Shown: piece after piece, positions 28,163-37,703 of the stretch
Position numbering within the stretch: the stretch's first letter is position 1
Layout: each line of letters starts with the position of its first letter
DNA from: Corynebacterium rouxii
GTDB lineage: Bacteria > Actinomycetota > Actinomycetes > Mycobacteriales > Mycobacteriaceae
Assembly: GCF_902702935.1 (NCBI RefSeq)
Contig: NZ_LR738855.1
Coordinates: forward strand, 2,232,001-2,296,000
DNA: 64,000 nt
Direction of reading: 5' to 3'
The notes under the pieces: generated by a model
Told to the model about the DNA's origin: nothing
Seen by the model: only the letters and a program-made list of their open reading frames with translations
Database searches by the model: none
Made by a program: the position numbers and the translations under genes

Positions 28163-30078
28163 TAGCGACGCACCTCACGGATAACGCCATTGACCTGCGA
28201 AATCTTACCGTGCTGGAAGGTGATTTCCTCACCACCAGCTGGGATCTGGGTGTGGTCGGTTACTGGGAAGCCCAACTCTCCTTGCTCCCACTTCTTTACA
28301 CCCCAGGTGTTAAAGATGTCGCCCTTACGAATGAAGTGTGCTCCGGTAGCGGCAGACCAGTAGATGTTGCCGTGCTCGAATTGCTGGAAAGCACCACCAT
28401 TGATCTTGATTTCATCAGAGACTGGGAAGCCCAGCTCGGAATCAGCCATCTTCATCTCGCGGTACTTCTTAGCGATCTCGCCACGCAGCCACTGGTTCTT
28501 GTTGTCCTTGGTGCGTACCACAAGGCCGCCCTCGAACTCCTGAACAAATCCGCCAGCTACTTCCTTAGCCTCAGCAACAGGGAATCCCAAGAATCCATTC
28601 TCCCACTGCTGCTCGCCCCACTTATCCACGATGTCCTTTGGCACGGCAATAGCGCCACGCTCAGGGGACCAGTAGATGTTGCCGTTTTGGAACTGCACCA
28701 CGCGTGCGTTGTCCTTGATGGCGAACTCGCTGCTAATTGGGAATCCCAGCCACGACTGTGGGCCACCCATTTCGCTATAGCGGGCGTTGATACGACCGTA
28801 GAGTGCATGCGCACCGGTCGATGGTGACCAGTAAGCACGACCACTGACAAAGTCCTCGGCCTTACCGCCTAGCACGTCGTACTCATTGTTCACGCACGAT
28901 CCCACCTTTCCGGACTTCACGGCATCTGCAATCGCACCGATTGGAGCACAGGACGCGCCACGGTCAGATTCCGACAAGCCCAGCGCATTAGCCATGTAAG
29001 GCCACGCCTGAGTCATCTCAAACTGCCAGTAAGGCCAGTCATGCACACCCGATGGACGGAAAAACGTCTGGACCTCAACACCTGCACGGCGAGCGTGAGC
29101 TACAAAGGTTTCGGTGGTCATACGAGAGATCACCTCGAGGCCGATACCTGCGTAGCTACCCTTTTTATTAGCAACCGAACCTGGCTCACCGAAGTCATCA
29201 CGGCCTGAACCTGCTGAAACATAGGTGGTAATGCCACGAAGTGCCTCAACTCCCAACTTCGGATCATGATCGATCCAATCTTGGCTACCTTCCGGCCCCC
29301 ACATAGCGGTGCTGTCGTAGCCACCGGCATCGTTTTGCGCCGCGCGGATAGCTGCTGGCATACCAATCGAGGTGGTGTCCAAGTAGCCAGAGAAGGAACC
29401 AACGAACTTGAACAGGTCAGGCCGACGCTCAGCCAAGTTGATCGCTGCGGTACCACCCATGGACAGACCGAATACAGCACGATCGTCGTTGGTACGGAAA
29501 CCATTCTTAAGCACAGGAATGAGCTCGCTAGTCAGGAATGTTTCCCATTTGTAGTGTTTGCCATTGTTTGGCTGCTGCCAATCAGAGTAGAAAGAGGACT
29601 GGCCGCCGACTGGCAAGATCACGTTAACGTTTTTATCAGAGTAGAACTGCTCGATGTTGGTACCAATGGTCCAGCCATTTTCCACATCGGTAGCGCGCAG
29701 GCCATCAAGTGCCCACACAGATGGGAAACTGCGGTTAGGATCCTGGAACCAGTCGCGAGCCAAGAGAATCTGAACCTGCACTTGGCCCATGGACGGGGTA
29801 TTCACGTAGACGGCAACACGACGGCCACCGAGCCACTCCACGCGGTCGACGGACACGCCAGCAGGCAATCCATCAACCTTAGGGTGATCGGTGCGCACAG
29901 GGGTGCGCTTCACACCCTGTTGATTAAGGTAATCGGTCTGGCTGCCCAGTAGACCTGAGCTACCTGAGCTTTGAGCGTTGGCTGGAACCATAACCGAGGC
30001 ACCCATTGCCAAAGCAACGGGTACGGCAGCGGTGGCAATCCAGAGGGAACCACGCTTGCGGAATGCGGTGTCGCGCAT
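28162..30078 (-). CDS. cmtA: Trehalose corynomycolyltransferase CmtA with LGFP repeats
   Basis: Secreted mycolyltransferase (antigen 85/PS1 family), 638 residues from the start chosen here. The signal peptide ends near VPANA. The esterase domain (residues about 50-350) has the nucleophile motif GLSMGGTAAINLA. The C-terminal 230 residues hold four LGFP repeats (LGFPISSEF, LGFPVAEAK, LGFPVSDEI, LGFPVTDHT), thought to bind the cell wall. It transfers corynomycolate from trehalose monomycolate to arabinogalactan or to a second trehalose. A longer frame begins at 30186, but its extra 36 residues are not signal-like. ATG 30078 has a GGAGAATTTTTT leader and starts a normal signal peptide. Translational coupling to the following lipoprotein is seen. 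Confidence 0.92.
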   Translation of the reverse strand: MRDTAFRKRGSLWIATAAVPVALAMGASVMVPANAQSSGSSGLLGSQTDYLNQQGVKRTPVRTDHPKVDGLPAGVSVDRVEWLGGRRVAVYVNTPSMGQVQVQILLARDWFQDPNRSFPSVWALDGLRATDVENGWTIGTNIEQFYSDKNVNVILPVGGQSSFYSDWQQPNNGKHYKWETFLTSELIPVLKNGFRTNDDRAVFGLSMGGTAAINLAERRPDLFKFVGSFSGYLDTTSIGMPAAIRAAQNDAGGYDSTAMWGPEGSQDWIDHDPKLGVEALRGITTYVSAGSGRDDFGEPGSVANKKGSYAGIGLEVISRMTTETFVAHARRAGVEVQTFFRPSGVHDWPYWQFEMTQAWPYMANALGLSESDRGASCAPIGAIADAVKSGKVGSCVNNEYDVLGGKAEDFVSGRAYWSPSTGAHALYGRINARYSEMGGPQSWLGFPISSEFAIKDNARVVQFQNGNIYWSPERGAIAVPKDIVDKWGEQQWENGFLGFPVAEAKEVAGGFVQEFEGGLVVRTKDNKNQWLRGEIAKKYREMKMADSELGFPVSDEIKINGGAFQQFEHGNIYWSAATGAHFIRKGDIFNTWGVKKWEQGELGFPVTDHTQIPAGGEEITFQHGKISQVNGVIREVRR

Positions 30079-30505
30079 AAAAAATTCTCCTGAGTGCAGG
30101 GGACGCCAACAAAACCCACGAGGCTTCACAGGTTCCCCTCCTGTGAAACGCTCCCAAATTCCGTCGGGTGTTCGTCCGTCGTTCAACGTCTACTCGATCC
30201 ACGTCGCAATAGTATGTGGGTACCATTGTGACAATCGTGAAACATGAGTCTAGAAGTAACTTTAAGTTGAACTTGAGACTTTATCCAGTGACACTCCGTA
30301 AACTCCCCACATCTGGTTTCAAATCTTTTTGCGTCCCCAACGAATTCAGCGACTGGTTCACCGGCACCAGCAATGAGTTGTGAACAAAAAGGTACGCATA
30401 GGGCGCTAATTCGGAAATATCGAAAGCATAACCCGGCCACTCATTCCCAGAAAAGGACCCACGCTTCCCATCAGCGACCATGTTGGCTACGCTCCACAAA
30501 CTAGC
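30079..30505. promoter_or_regulatory. Upstream region of cmtA, no firm gene
   Basis: This 427-base stretch precedes cmtA and should hold its promoter. A minus-strand frame at 30281-30499 (72 residues, PGYAFDISELAPYAYLFVH) begins at TTG with no ribosome-binding site. It is not like anything I recognise and is left uncalled; it may be cargo of the adjacent IS3 debris. A second frame at 30183-30440 has the look of out-of-frame translation. No terminator separates this stretch from cmtA. Confidence 0.45.
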
Positions 30506-30652
30506 CTAATCGCCCGACTGCACCAAGATGAACTTCTTATCATTGGCGAAGTGCTCGCCGTAGTACATTTCGGTCTTCAGATGACCGAAGAAGTTTTTCA
30601 TCACTGCGTTGTCGTAGCAGTTACCCCCTTGCACGACATCGACCGCCCCCAA
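30506..30652 (-). mobile_element. IS3-family transposase fragment (3' end of OrfB)
   Basis: The minus strand encodes GNCYDNAVMKNFFGHLKTEM followed by YYGEHF and ending at a TAG at 30508-30506. This is the DDE-domain glutamate region of IS150-group IS3 transposases. Only about 48 codons remain, with no inverted repeats seen. The fragment sits between two mycolyltransferase genes, so an element once entered the cmtA-cmtB interval and was then lost. It cannot be functional. Confidence 0.72.
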
Positions 30653-30691
30653 TACGATTCGACGCAGCCGCATAACCTAAGTCATGCTCTC

Positions 30692-30746
30692 ACAAAAACA
30701 CTCCCTATTAGTTGGTGTCTGATTTCTCAGTCCAACTAACAGGGAG
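30692..30746 (-). terminator. Strong intrinsic terminator of cmtB
   Basis: Arms CTCCCTATTAGTTGG (30701-30715) and CCAACTAACAGGGAG (30732-30746) pair over 15 bases with one mismatch. On the minus strand the hairpin is followed by GTTTTTGTG. It lies 29 bases beyond the cmtB stop codon, so cmtB, and any genes read into it, end here and cmtA needs its own promoter. Confidence 0.85.
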
Positions 30747-30774
30747 CAGTTCAGTTCAGAAGTTAGAAAACTCG

Positions 30775-31791
30775 TTACCAAGCGTTCATCACGTCAAGGA
30801 TGCGCCCCTTGGTGATTTCAATCTGGTAGCGCCACTGCAACCAGTTGTGAATACCCGCAGCTGGGTAATTCGTGGTGATGTCCAAGCCTATAGCGCGAGC
30901 CTGTGCCTCCCAGATACGAGTAGACGCACGGGATGCAATCTCCAGCAAGGTACCGTTGATACGGTCACCCACTGAGTAGCTGAAGTCCGGAACACCCCAG
31001 ATGCCGCTAGCAGCAGAAACATAAACATCCTTACCGGCAAGGCCGCCAGCATTGATCAGTGGATCGAGCTGGAATCGACGCAGGCCGAAGAACGAACCAT
31101 ACATGTTGTTGACGTTAAAGCCACCGATTTCCTGCAGTGCCAATCCCATCATTAAGTAGGTGCCAGGAATCGACATAGAAAGGTAACCAGAAAAGCTGAG
31201 CACCTGACGGAACTGATCTGGGTGCAGCGCGGCCAAGTTCATAGCTGCGGTAGCACCCATGGACAGGCCAGCGATGGAATTGTTGGTTGGGGAAACACCG
31301 AAGTTAGCAGCCAAGTAGCTTGGCAGCTCGGCAGTCAAGAAAGTCTCCCACTTGTACACAGCATTCTGAGGACCCGCAGGACCAACCCAGTCAGTGTAGA
31401 AGGAACCAGCGCCACCAACTGGCATAACCAAGGTGATGTTGTGGTCAACGAAGAGATCCTGCACGTGAGCGTCTACCGTCCATGCGTTAGCAAGGTCGTT
31501 GGCACGCGCACCGTCCAAGAGATACAGGCCGGCGTTGCCGCCGCGCTGAGCTGGCTGAATCTGAACAGTGACGTTACGACCCATTGCTGGAGAGAAAACG
31601 TCACAGCGTTGAACCCAGAAATTTACGCCGTCCCATTCACAGGTACCGGTAGCATCAGGTCGCAGGAAGTCACGGTTTCCTGCCGTTGCGATGCCCGTAC
31701 CTGCCACAACCATGGATGCGGCTGCAGCGACAGCTGCGACAGTGGCGGCAGCTTTCCTGCTAACCTTTTTCAACCGTGATGTGATTGTCAT
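30775..31791 (-). CDS. cmtB: Trehalose corynomycolyltransferase CmtB
   Basis: Secreted mycolyltransferase of 338 residues from the start chosen here. It has a twin-basic N-terminus (SRLKKVSRKAAATVAAVAAA) and signal cleavage near TATA. The esterase domain has the nucleophile motif GLSMGATAAMNLA, and ends with the catalytic-His region YPAAGIHNWLQWRY. It belongs to the antigen 85 family and exchanges mycolates between trehalose and arabinogalactan acceptors. It lacks the LGFP tail of CmtA. The frame opens at 31809, but ATG 31791 follows a GGAG box at proper spacing. It is transcribed behind aftB with a 148-base gap and ends at the terminator at 30692-30746. Confidence 0.91.
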   Translation of the reverse strand: MTITSRLKKVSRKAAATVAAVAAAASMVVAGTGIATAGNRDFLRPDATGTCEWDGVNFWVQRCDVFSPAMGRNVTVQIQPAQRGGNAGLYLLDGARANDLANAWTVDAHVQDLFVDHNITLVMPVGGAGSFYTDWVGPAGPQNAVYKWETFLTAELPSYLAANFGVSPTNNSIAGLSMGATAAMNLAALHPDQFRQVLSFSGYLSMSIPGTYLMMGLALQEIGGFNVNNMYGSFFGLRRFQLDPLINAGGLAGKDVYVSAASGIWGVPDFSYSVGDRINGTLLEIASRASTRIWEAQARAIGLDITTNYPAAGIHNWLQWRYQIEITKGRILDVMNAW

Positions 31792-31939
31792 AAATCTCCT
31801 CGACTTCAACCAAGTGTCTCTTCACGTTATATCGCCATTCGCAGGCTTCTGTTACGGATTTGAGACAAAATCTTGATAAAAATAACACACCGGCAGCAGC
31901 CACAGCACCTTTGGAACACTCTCAAGGGTAATTCAGGTT

Positions 31940-33625
31940 CTATTTGTGATTCTCATCGTCACGAGGTACGTCATCAAACTGCAAGGTAAGCCCCTTAGTC
32001 ACCGCGAACTTCATGTTCTTAATAAAGCGCTTCACGCTCATTGGTTCCTTATAAGAAGCCATCAGTTCTGCGGCGTCCCCTGACTGCAGCATCTCCCGTA
32101 CCTGACGCGTCTCCTCTTTATCTACCCACGTGGGCAAGATGTTGAGATCCGCGCTGGAATCGGCCAGATCCCATTCTAGCGGCAGCTGTTTGTTGTGCCC
32201 GATACGCCCACCGTCGATCTTGGGTTGGCGTGCCGCCAATGGGGTGCTCAGTCCAACGGTGTCGTGCACGCGCACATCAAGACCAGTATTCATGCTCGTC
32301 ATGCCAAGGTTTAAGTGCATAAGTGCCAACGGTTGATCACCCTCGCGCGGCACAACAGCCCAAGAAAGCAGATCCTGCTCCTTATCCACCACGTAATTAA
32401 CCAAGTAGGCACCGTTGGTGGTATGCCCTTCGTCCAAGGCGGAATCAAAGTTGCGTAGCGCAGGCGCACTTAAAAAGTGGCTAGCGTGGCGTGGTGGTGT
32501 GTCGCGGTGCAAAGTTTGGGTCCAGTACTCCCGCTCGTCAACAATGTTTAATTCCGTCTGCGCCTGAGTACCGATAGGCCGCTCATATGTGTGCCCTTGC
32601 AGGGTAACCCCCAGCGCCCAGACAACCACCGCGGCGGCAGCCCAACCGTTTTTCTTCGTCACCGGAACCACCATGATGGGCAGCAGCAGTGCGAACAGCG
32701 GTAGAAGCAGCATGCGACCATGCATGAAATCGCCGCCGACTTTGATCACATAGACAGCATGAAGCAGACCACAGACGATCATCAAAACGCCACGGCGTTC
32801 TAGGCGTACTGCCAAGAGAGCAACCAGCGGCAGGAGAAGATACATGCCATAACTACTCACCAAGTCCCACAGGTAACTCAAGCCGCCGGACCAGTCACTA
32901 GAGCTCGCTGACTTTGCAACGGCCGTATGTGGTACCAATAACCCGTAGTAACCCATGCGGAAGATTTCATAGGCCAGCGGGACTGGAATGGCCACGCCAA
33001 TGATCTTCCAGCGCTGCCGCCAGTCGGTGGCCTTATATAACAGCCAAAGCCCAAAAATGGCGCTATACAGTAACATTTCGGGGCGGACTAGCCAACCAAT
33101 GCCTAACCAGAAAGCAAAAAGGTAAGTACGTTTGGTACCACTCAGCCACCACACCACCGCAAGGTAGAAGATCGAAAGACCCCACTCCAGGCCGGAAGTT
33201 GCAAAATCTCTAGCAGGTGGAAGCGCAATATAGATCAATGCACCAAAGGGAACCAGCAGGTGGGTACTTTCGCGGTAGCGAGCTGCCGTGGCATAAGCGC
33301 CCACCATGAGCCCTACCACACTGAAAATTAGTGAGGTACCCAATGCAATGCGATGAATATCCACACCACTGATAAGGGCAAAAAGATAAATAATGTATTG
33401 CCACAGTGTTGAGGTGTTAGCCTCAACACGTTCCCCGATGTTAAAAACTGGACCGTTGCCAGCAAGTAGGTTCCGCACGGTCCGCAACACAATAAGGCCG
33501 TCGTCGCTCATCCACCGACGAGCCCAACCACCCCAGAACATGAGCATACCCACAACAATCACGCTGATCAGGGTGGATAACTGAGGCACACTCCAATTCC
33601 AGTTTCGATTCATACGCATGCTCAT
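31940..33625 (-). CDS. aftB: Terminal beta-1,2-arabinofuranosyltransferase AftB
   Basis: GT-C type membrane glycosyltransferase of 561 residues. The first extracytoplasmic loop holds the acidic catalytic pair in RRWMSDDGLIVLRTVRNLL (residues about 36-55). About ten helices follow, then a soluble C-terminal domain (residues about 360-550) with many Asp/Glu/His. AftB adds the final beta-1,2-linked arabinofuranose from decaprenyl-phosphoryl-arabinose to arabinogalactan, the position that then carries mycolate. It lies 18 bases downstream of ubiA, as Rv3805c lies beside Rv3806c. The start is ATG 33625; other Met codons follow within six codons. Confidence 0.9.
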   Translation of the reverse strand: MSMRMNRNWNWSVPQLSTLISVIVVGMLMFWGGWARRWMSDDGLIVLRTVRNLLAGNGPVFNIGERVEANTSTLWQYIIYLFALISGVDIHRIALGTSLIFSVVGLMVGAYATAARYRESTHLLVPFGALIYIALPPARDFATSGLEWGLSIFYLAVVWWLSGTKRTYLFAFWLGIGWLVRPEMLLYSAIFGLWLLYKATDWRQRWKIIGVAIPVPLAYEIFRMGYYGLLVPHTAVAKSASSSDWSGGLSYLWDLVSSYGMYLLLPLVALLAVRLERRGVLMIVCGLLHAVYVIKVGGDFMHGRMLLLPLFALLLPIMVVPVTKKNGWAAAAVVVWALGVTLQGHTYERPIGTQAQTELNIVDEREYWTQTLHRDTPPRHASHFLSAPALRNFDSALDEGHTTNGAYLVNYVVDKEQDLLSWAVVPREGDQPLALMHLNLGMTSMNTGLDVRVHDTVGLSTPLAARQPKIDGGRIGHNKQLPLEWDLADSSADLNILPTWVDKEETRQVREMLQSGDAAELMASYKEPMSVKRFIKNMKFAVTKGLTLQFDDVPRDDENHK

Positions 33626-33643
33626 TCTAATTCCGAAGTCTCT

Positions 33644-34621
33644 TTAAAAAACTGGAACTAGGTAGACAGCGATACCGATACAGATAACCCAGCCCAAGGC
33701 CAAAAACTGCAACGGACGGTCCGACAATGCAATCTCATCAGGCGCACCGCCTTCACCACGGTCAACGTCCGCCGCGTAGCGCAGAATTGCCACGGTAAAT
33801 GGGACCATAGAAACTTGGTACCACACGGAAGCAGTACCGCTTGCGGCCTTTGCCATCTCAAAACCCCATAGGGAGTAAGCCATAACCACGGCAGTTGCAG
33901 AAAGCGTCCACACAAAGCGCAGGTAAGTAGGCGTATAGCCCTCAAGTGACTTGCGGATCTTGGCACCAGATTTTTGCGTCAGCAGGATCTCCGCATAGCG
34001 CTTACCCGATGCCATGAACAGCGAACCGAATGCGGCGACCAACAGAAACCACTGTGATAGATCGATTCCGGCAGCAACACCACCGGCCATCGCACGCAAC
34101 ATAAAACCAGAGGACACCAACGCAATGTCGATCACCGGCTGGTGCTTCCAACCGAAGCAGTAGCCCAGCTGCAGTGCAATGTAGACTGCAACCACAATGG
34201 CCAAGCCGTGGCCAGACGATGCGGTGTAGCTGATGGCAACTGCGGCAATGATAAGGGCCACGGCCATGATGTAGGCCAATTCCACGGGGAGCACGCCGGC
34301 CGCGATGGGACGGAAACGCTTGGTGGGGTGTGCGCGGTCAGCTTCTACGTCGCGGGCATCGTTGATCAGGTAGATCGCGGAGGCAGACATACAAAACGCC
34401 ACAAACGCGATGAGGATGTCGAGCAGGGTGCGGGTGTTCAGCAGGGCGTCGGCACCGGCGGCCGCTGGGGCAGCAAGAACCAGAACGTTTTTCACCCACT
34501 GTTTCGGGCGTAGCGCTTTGATCATGCCGTCGACAAGGTTTTTAGGCGGTTGCCGTTTCTTGTCTAGCTCAACGCCGCGGGTGTGTGGCTCCGGCTCGAT
34601 AAAGCCTTGGTTCTTGCTCAT
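33644..34621 (-). CDS. ubiA: Decaprenyl-phosphate phosphoribosyltransferase UbiA (Rv3806c-like)
   Basis: UbiA-superfamily prenyl-phosphate transferase, 325 residues, about nine helices. The first aspartate-rich motif is N87-D88-ARD-VEAD (NDARDVEADRAHPTKRFRP), and the second is at DVDRGEGGAPDEIALSDRPL near 285-305 or in the loop FGWKHQPVIDIALVS. It makes decaprenylphosphoryl-phosphoribose from PRPP, the first committed step to the arabinose donor. The 4-base ATGA overlap with the PAP2 gene upstream indicates tight coupling. That gene encodes the phosphatase for the next step in the pathway. Confidence 0.93.
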   Translation of the reverse strand: MSKNQGFIEPEPHTRGVELDKKRQPPKNLVDGMIKALRPKQWVKNVLVLAAPAAAGADALLNTRTLLDILIAFVAFCMSASAIYLINDARDVEADRAHPTKRFRPIAAGVLPVELAYIMAVALIIAAVAISYTASSGHGLAIVVAVYIALQLGYCFGWKHQPVIDIALVSSGFMLRAMAGGVAAGIDLSQWFLLVAAFGSLFMASGKRYAEILLTQKSGAKIRKSLEGYTPTYLRFVWTLSATAVVMAYSLWGFEMAKAASGTASVWYQVSMVPFTVAILRYAADVDRGEGGAPDEIALSDRPLQFLALGWVICIGIAVYLVPVF

Positions 34622-35112
34622 TTCACCTTCCCAGTTCGTGCAATTGCTTCTGCAGTGACCGCACCTACTAGAGCGCCGGTGGCCACGTCGGTCGGATAAT
34701 GTACTCCGAGAACCATACGCGACACCATCATCACAGGGATACCCAGCAGCGGCAGTGGGTTGCGGGTGATTCGTGCGAGGCTCACCAGCGCAGCGCTTGT
34801 CGACGTCGCATGTGAGCTGGGAAAACTCAGCTTGGACGGGGTTCCGACACCGATTTTGATGCGTGGATCGTGAGGGCGTTTACGTCTCACGATTCGCTTT
34901 ACCACCACACTTATGGCGTGGCTCACAAAGGCGGCTGCAACGAGACGAACCCACTGCCCACGACGGGGGGCGTCGATAAGCGCGCCCAGCGCACCCATGC
35001 CCATCCAACCCAAGGCATGCTCACCAAAATGACTCAAACCGCGAGCCGTAGCCAACACGCCTGGGGTAGCAAGGTGTTTTTGCACCTCTACAAGTATGTC
35101 TGCTTCTTTCAC
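34618..35112 (-). CDS. PAP2-family phosphatase, Rv3807c-like
   Basis: Membrane phosphatase of 164 residues with the three PAP2 motifs: KRIVRRKRPHDPR (KX6RP), FPSSHATSTSA (PSxH) and RMVLGVHYPTDV (RX5HX3D). In the arabinogalactan cluster this protein is proposed to remove the 5-phosphate from decaprenylphosphoryl-phosphoribose. The GTG start at 35112 shares a base with the TAG stop of glfT2, and the stop overlaps ubiA. Reading order glfT2-PAP2-ubiA-aftB is therefore one coupled operon. Confidence 0.87.
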   Translation of the reverse strand: MKEADILVEVQKHLATPGVLATARGLSHFGEHALGWMGMGALGALIDAPRRGQWVRLVAAAFVSHAISVVVKRIVRRKRPHDPRIKIGVGTPSKLSFPSSHATSTSAALVSLARITRNPLPLLGIPVMMVSRMVLGVHYPTDVATGALVGAVTAEAIARTGKVK

Positions 35113-37097
35113 TAGGACTCCTCAGCCCCTTGTGGTTCCTCGAAAATCTTCGCCCACGCCTCACGGCTGGTCAGCTCCTTGTGAGCCGCACGGTACTCCT
35201 CACGCAGGCGATCGAAGTTCGCAGCGACCTCCTTTTGCAGGCGGTACGACTCCTGCAAAAGTGCCTTGGCCTGAGCACGGTCACGCTTGCGGTAGACAAC
35301 CCCGCGTCCATCGGCAGTCGACACCGTGGCACCGTCGAGACGTGACAAGCTAAACCACCGCGCGTTAATCGGAGCCAAGTTAGCCTGTGGTACATCGTGG
35401 TGTTGTGGATTCTCCTTAGACAAGGTGTGCTTAATGCCCTTGAACAACCAGCCAACCTTCTTTACCGCAGCCAACGGACCACTCAGGTTGTACACCGTCG
35501 GCACACCCGGCGCGCCGGAAGGCCGTGGCAAATCAGCGGCACTGGGCAACACGACGGCATCCGAGTAGTTCTTGCGCAGCGCATTAATGCGTGGCAGGGA
35601 GGTTTCAAGGATGTCGAAAAGATGCGATGGTCCTGCGAGGAAGTCTTTCATTGCCTCGTTTTGAACAGCGACCGTGGAATACTCCAAGCACAGGAGGTGC
35701 TTGAGGGTGGCCTTTTGCATGGATCGCACCATGCCGGCTGGGTTGCCGTTTTCGATAGCACCAACGATCAGTCGGTTGCGCAGGTGGAAGTAGGCCTGCC
35801 AGTCGATGGCATCGTCCTTATCCGACCATGCGAGGTGCCAGATAGCCACACCAGGCCAGGTGGCGGTGGCGAATCCGGCATTGCCGGCGCGCAGGCCGTA
35901 TTCAGCGTCATCCCACTTGATAAACAGTGGCAGTGGTTGGCCGATCTCCTCGGCAACCACGCGTGGGATCATGCACATCCACCAGCCGTTGTAGTCAACG
36001 TCTATACGGCGGTGCAGGTCCTCAGTCTTAGGACGATCGCTTGGAGCATCGGGGCTTGGGCGATCGCTCAAGGGGTACTTGGCAAAGTCGTGGTCGTAGT
36101 GCACGAATGGTGCGGAGGTCCACATGAAGATGTTGCGGTCCACAACCTCACCCATGGAGTGCAGGTGGCTGCGTTCCTGCAGGCTGAGCATTTGACCACC
36201 GACCAAGATAGGGCTCTTGGCGTAACGAGCTACCTGAAGTGCACGCAGGACGGAGTCCGGCTCGATGGCGATGTCGTCATCCATGTACAGGATGTAAGGC
36301 GACTGTGCGGCACCGGCTGGCTTGGTGCCATCCACGCCACCGAGCGCTTCATACATAATGCGGGAGTAGCCGCCGGAACCACCGAGATTGCCTTGGCGGA
36401 ACTCGAAGAAACGATCACCGAAGTGCTCGGTTGCTTCCTTGTAGCCCGGTTCATCTGCTGGGTGCTTGTTGCCCTGGTCGGGCATGATCACAGCGTCGAT
36501 CACAGCGTCGACTTCTGGGTCTTCTGCCAGCGCTGTCAACGCGGCAACAGCGTCGGTTGGGCGGTTGAAGGTAGGGATACCCACCGTCACGCGCTTATCA
36601 AAAGGTCCCACCTGGCTGCCATCTGGCATGACCTGTGGCTGCGGTGCCTGTGCAGCGTACCAACCGGCCTTGAAGGTGACGTCGGTTTCTGCGGTGACGT
36701 AGAACCACAGCCAGCCACCGTCCTCGAAAGGAGCCAAGCTCAGGTCGAATTCTACAACGCCATCGCTGACCACTTGGCCTTGCTCGGCGTACGACGCCCC
36801 GTCGATCTTGGTGCGGAACACATCCACACGGGCAGTACCCGTGACCTCTACGCGCAGGATTACGTTGTCCAGCTGTGTCCAACGACGCCAGTAGCTAGCA
36901 GGGAACGCATTGAAGTACGTTTGAAAGCTCACTTCGTTGCCAGCAGAGATAGCAACGGAGTGGCGGTCGTTCCACATGGCGCGGCCATTGTTGTGCTCAG
37001 ACTCAATCAGGTAGAGCATGCGGACGTCGTGCGGCTCTCCTGCTTTAGGCATCAGGAAGCGCTGCAGTGATTCGACTGCTTTACTCATGGTAAGCAT
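35112..37097 (-). CDS. glfT2: Galactofuranosyltransferase GlfT2
   Basis: GT2-family galactofuranosyltransferase, 661 residues. It has an N-terminal beta-sandwich domain (residues 1-165) and a GT-A catalytic domain (about 168-430). The DDD metal motif is at 273-275 (YMDDDIAIEP), the acceptor-binding acidic motif is in FIKWDDAEYGLR, and a conserved His is in AIWHLAWSDKDD. The C-terminal third is helical. It polymerises the alternating beta-1,5/beta-1,6 galactan on the linker lipid, using UDP-Galf from Glf. ATG 37097 and ATG 37088 are both possible; a GAAAGG box precedes both. It starts the operon that runs into ubiA and aftB. Confidence 0.94.
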   Translation of the reverse strand: MLTMSKAVESLQRFLMPKAGEPHDVRMLYLIESEHNNGRAMWNDRHSVAISAGNEVSFQTYFNAFPASYWRRWTQLDNVILRVEVTGTARVDVFRTKIDGASYAEQGQVVSDGVVEFDLSLAPFEDGGWLWFYVTAETDVTFKAGWYAAQAPQPQVMPDGSQVGPFDKRVTVGIPTFNRPTDAVAALTALAEDPEVDAVIDAVIMPDQGNKHPADEPGYKEATEHFGDRFFEFRQGNLGGSGGYSRIMYEALGGVDGTKPAGAAQSPYILYMDDDIAIEPDSVLRALQVARYAKSPILVGGQMLSLQERSHLHSMGEVVDRNIFMWTSAPFVHYDHDFAKYPLSDRPSPDAPSDRPKTEDLHRRIDVDYNGWWMCMIPRVVAEEIGQPLPLFIKWDDAEYGLRAGNAGFATATWPGVAIWHLAWSDKDDAIDWQAYFHLRNRLIVGAIENGNPAGMVRSMQKATLKHLLCLEYSTVAVQNEAMKDFLAGPSHLFDILETSLPRINALRKNYSDAVVLPSAADLPRPSGAPGVPTVYNLSGPLAAVKKVGWLFKGIKHTLSKENPQHHDVPQANLAPINARWFSLSRLDGATVSTADGRGVVYRKRDRAQAKALLQESYRLQKEVAANFDRLREEYRAAHKELTSREAWAKIFEEPQGAEES

Positions 37098-37181
37098 GGG
37101 GCCTTTCTAATAAGTGCGGTCGTGCCTCACCCACCGCAAAACAGGGAAAGTGGGCACTCTTCAGATAACAGCGTAGTTGCT

Positions 37182-37697
37182 TTATGCTGAATTAGGCTGA
37201 TTGAAGTGGCAAATAGACCAAATTAACCACACTGCAATAACCCCAATTGCGCCACCGACGAGGACGTCGCTAAGCCAATGCACCCCAACATAAAGCCTGC
37301 TAAGCGCCACAAGCACCGTTACACACCACGCCAGTTGCTGCACCCAAGTGCGTGTTGAGAGATAAGAAATAACCGTGGCAAGGGCAAAGGCTGCCACCGC
37401 ATGGCCGGAGGGCATCGATGGATTGAAGTGGTACAGCAACTGCTCGGCGATCGGCGGGCGTTCGCGGCCGATGAGTGTTTTAAGCACTGGACTAAGAGAC
37501 ACCGCAAAACCCACCGCTAACAGGGGAAATGCTGCTTGTAGCGGTGGGTTATGGCGAGCGCGCCACGCAGACCACAGTGCGGAGTACAACAGGACGTAAC
37601 GCGGCGCGAATGCCAAAGTGAAGGGTACAACGAGGGAGGTCAACCACTCCGAACGTAGTGAGATCATGTAGCTCCACACGGCGTGGTCGATACCCAA
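37182..37697 (-). CDS. PAP2-family phosphatase
   Basis: A 171-residue membrane phosphatase with PAP2 motifs LKTLIGRERPP, MPSGHAVAAFALATV and SRLYVGVHWLSDV, and five or six helices. The substrate is unknown; prenyl-pyrophosphate or phosphatidate are possible. The frame opens at TTG 37727, but that codon lies inside a 28-base palindrome. TTG 37697 follows a GGGAG box with a 6-base spacer (coding-strand 37708-37704), so I take it as the start. It sits between betB and glfT2 on the same strand. Confidence 0.8.
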   Translation of the reverse strand: MGIDHAVWSYMISLRSEWLTSLVVPFTLAFAPRYVLLYSALWSAWRARHNPPLQAAFPLLAVGFAVSLSPVLKTLIGRERPPIAEQLLYHFNPSMPSGHAVAAFALATVISYLSTRTWVQQLAWCVTVLVALSRLYVGVHWLSDVLVGGAIGVIAVWLIWSICHFNQPNSA

Positions 37698-37703
37698 CGA
37701 AAA

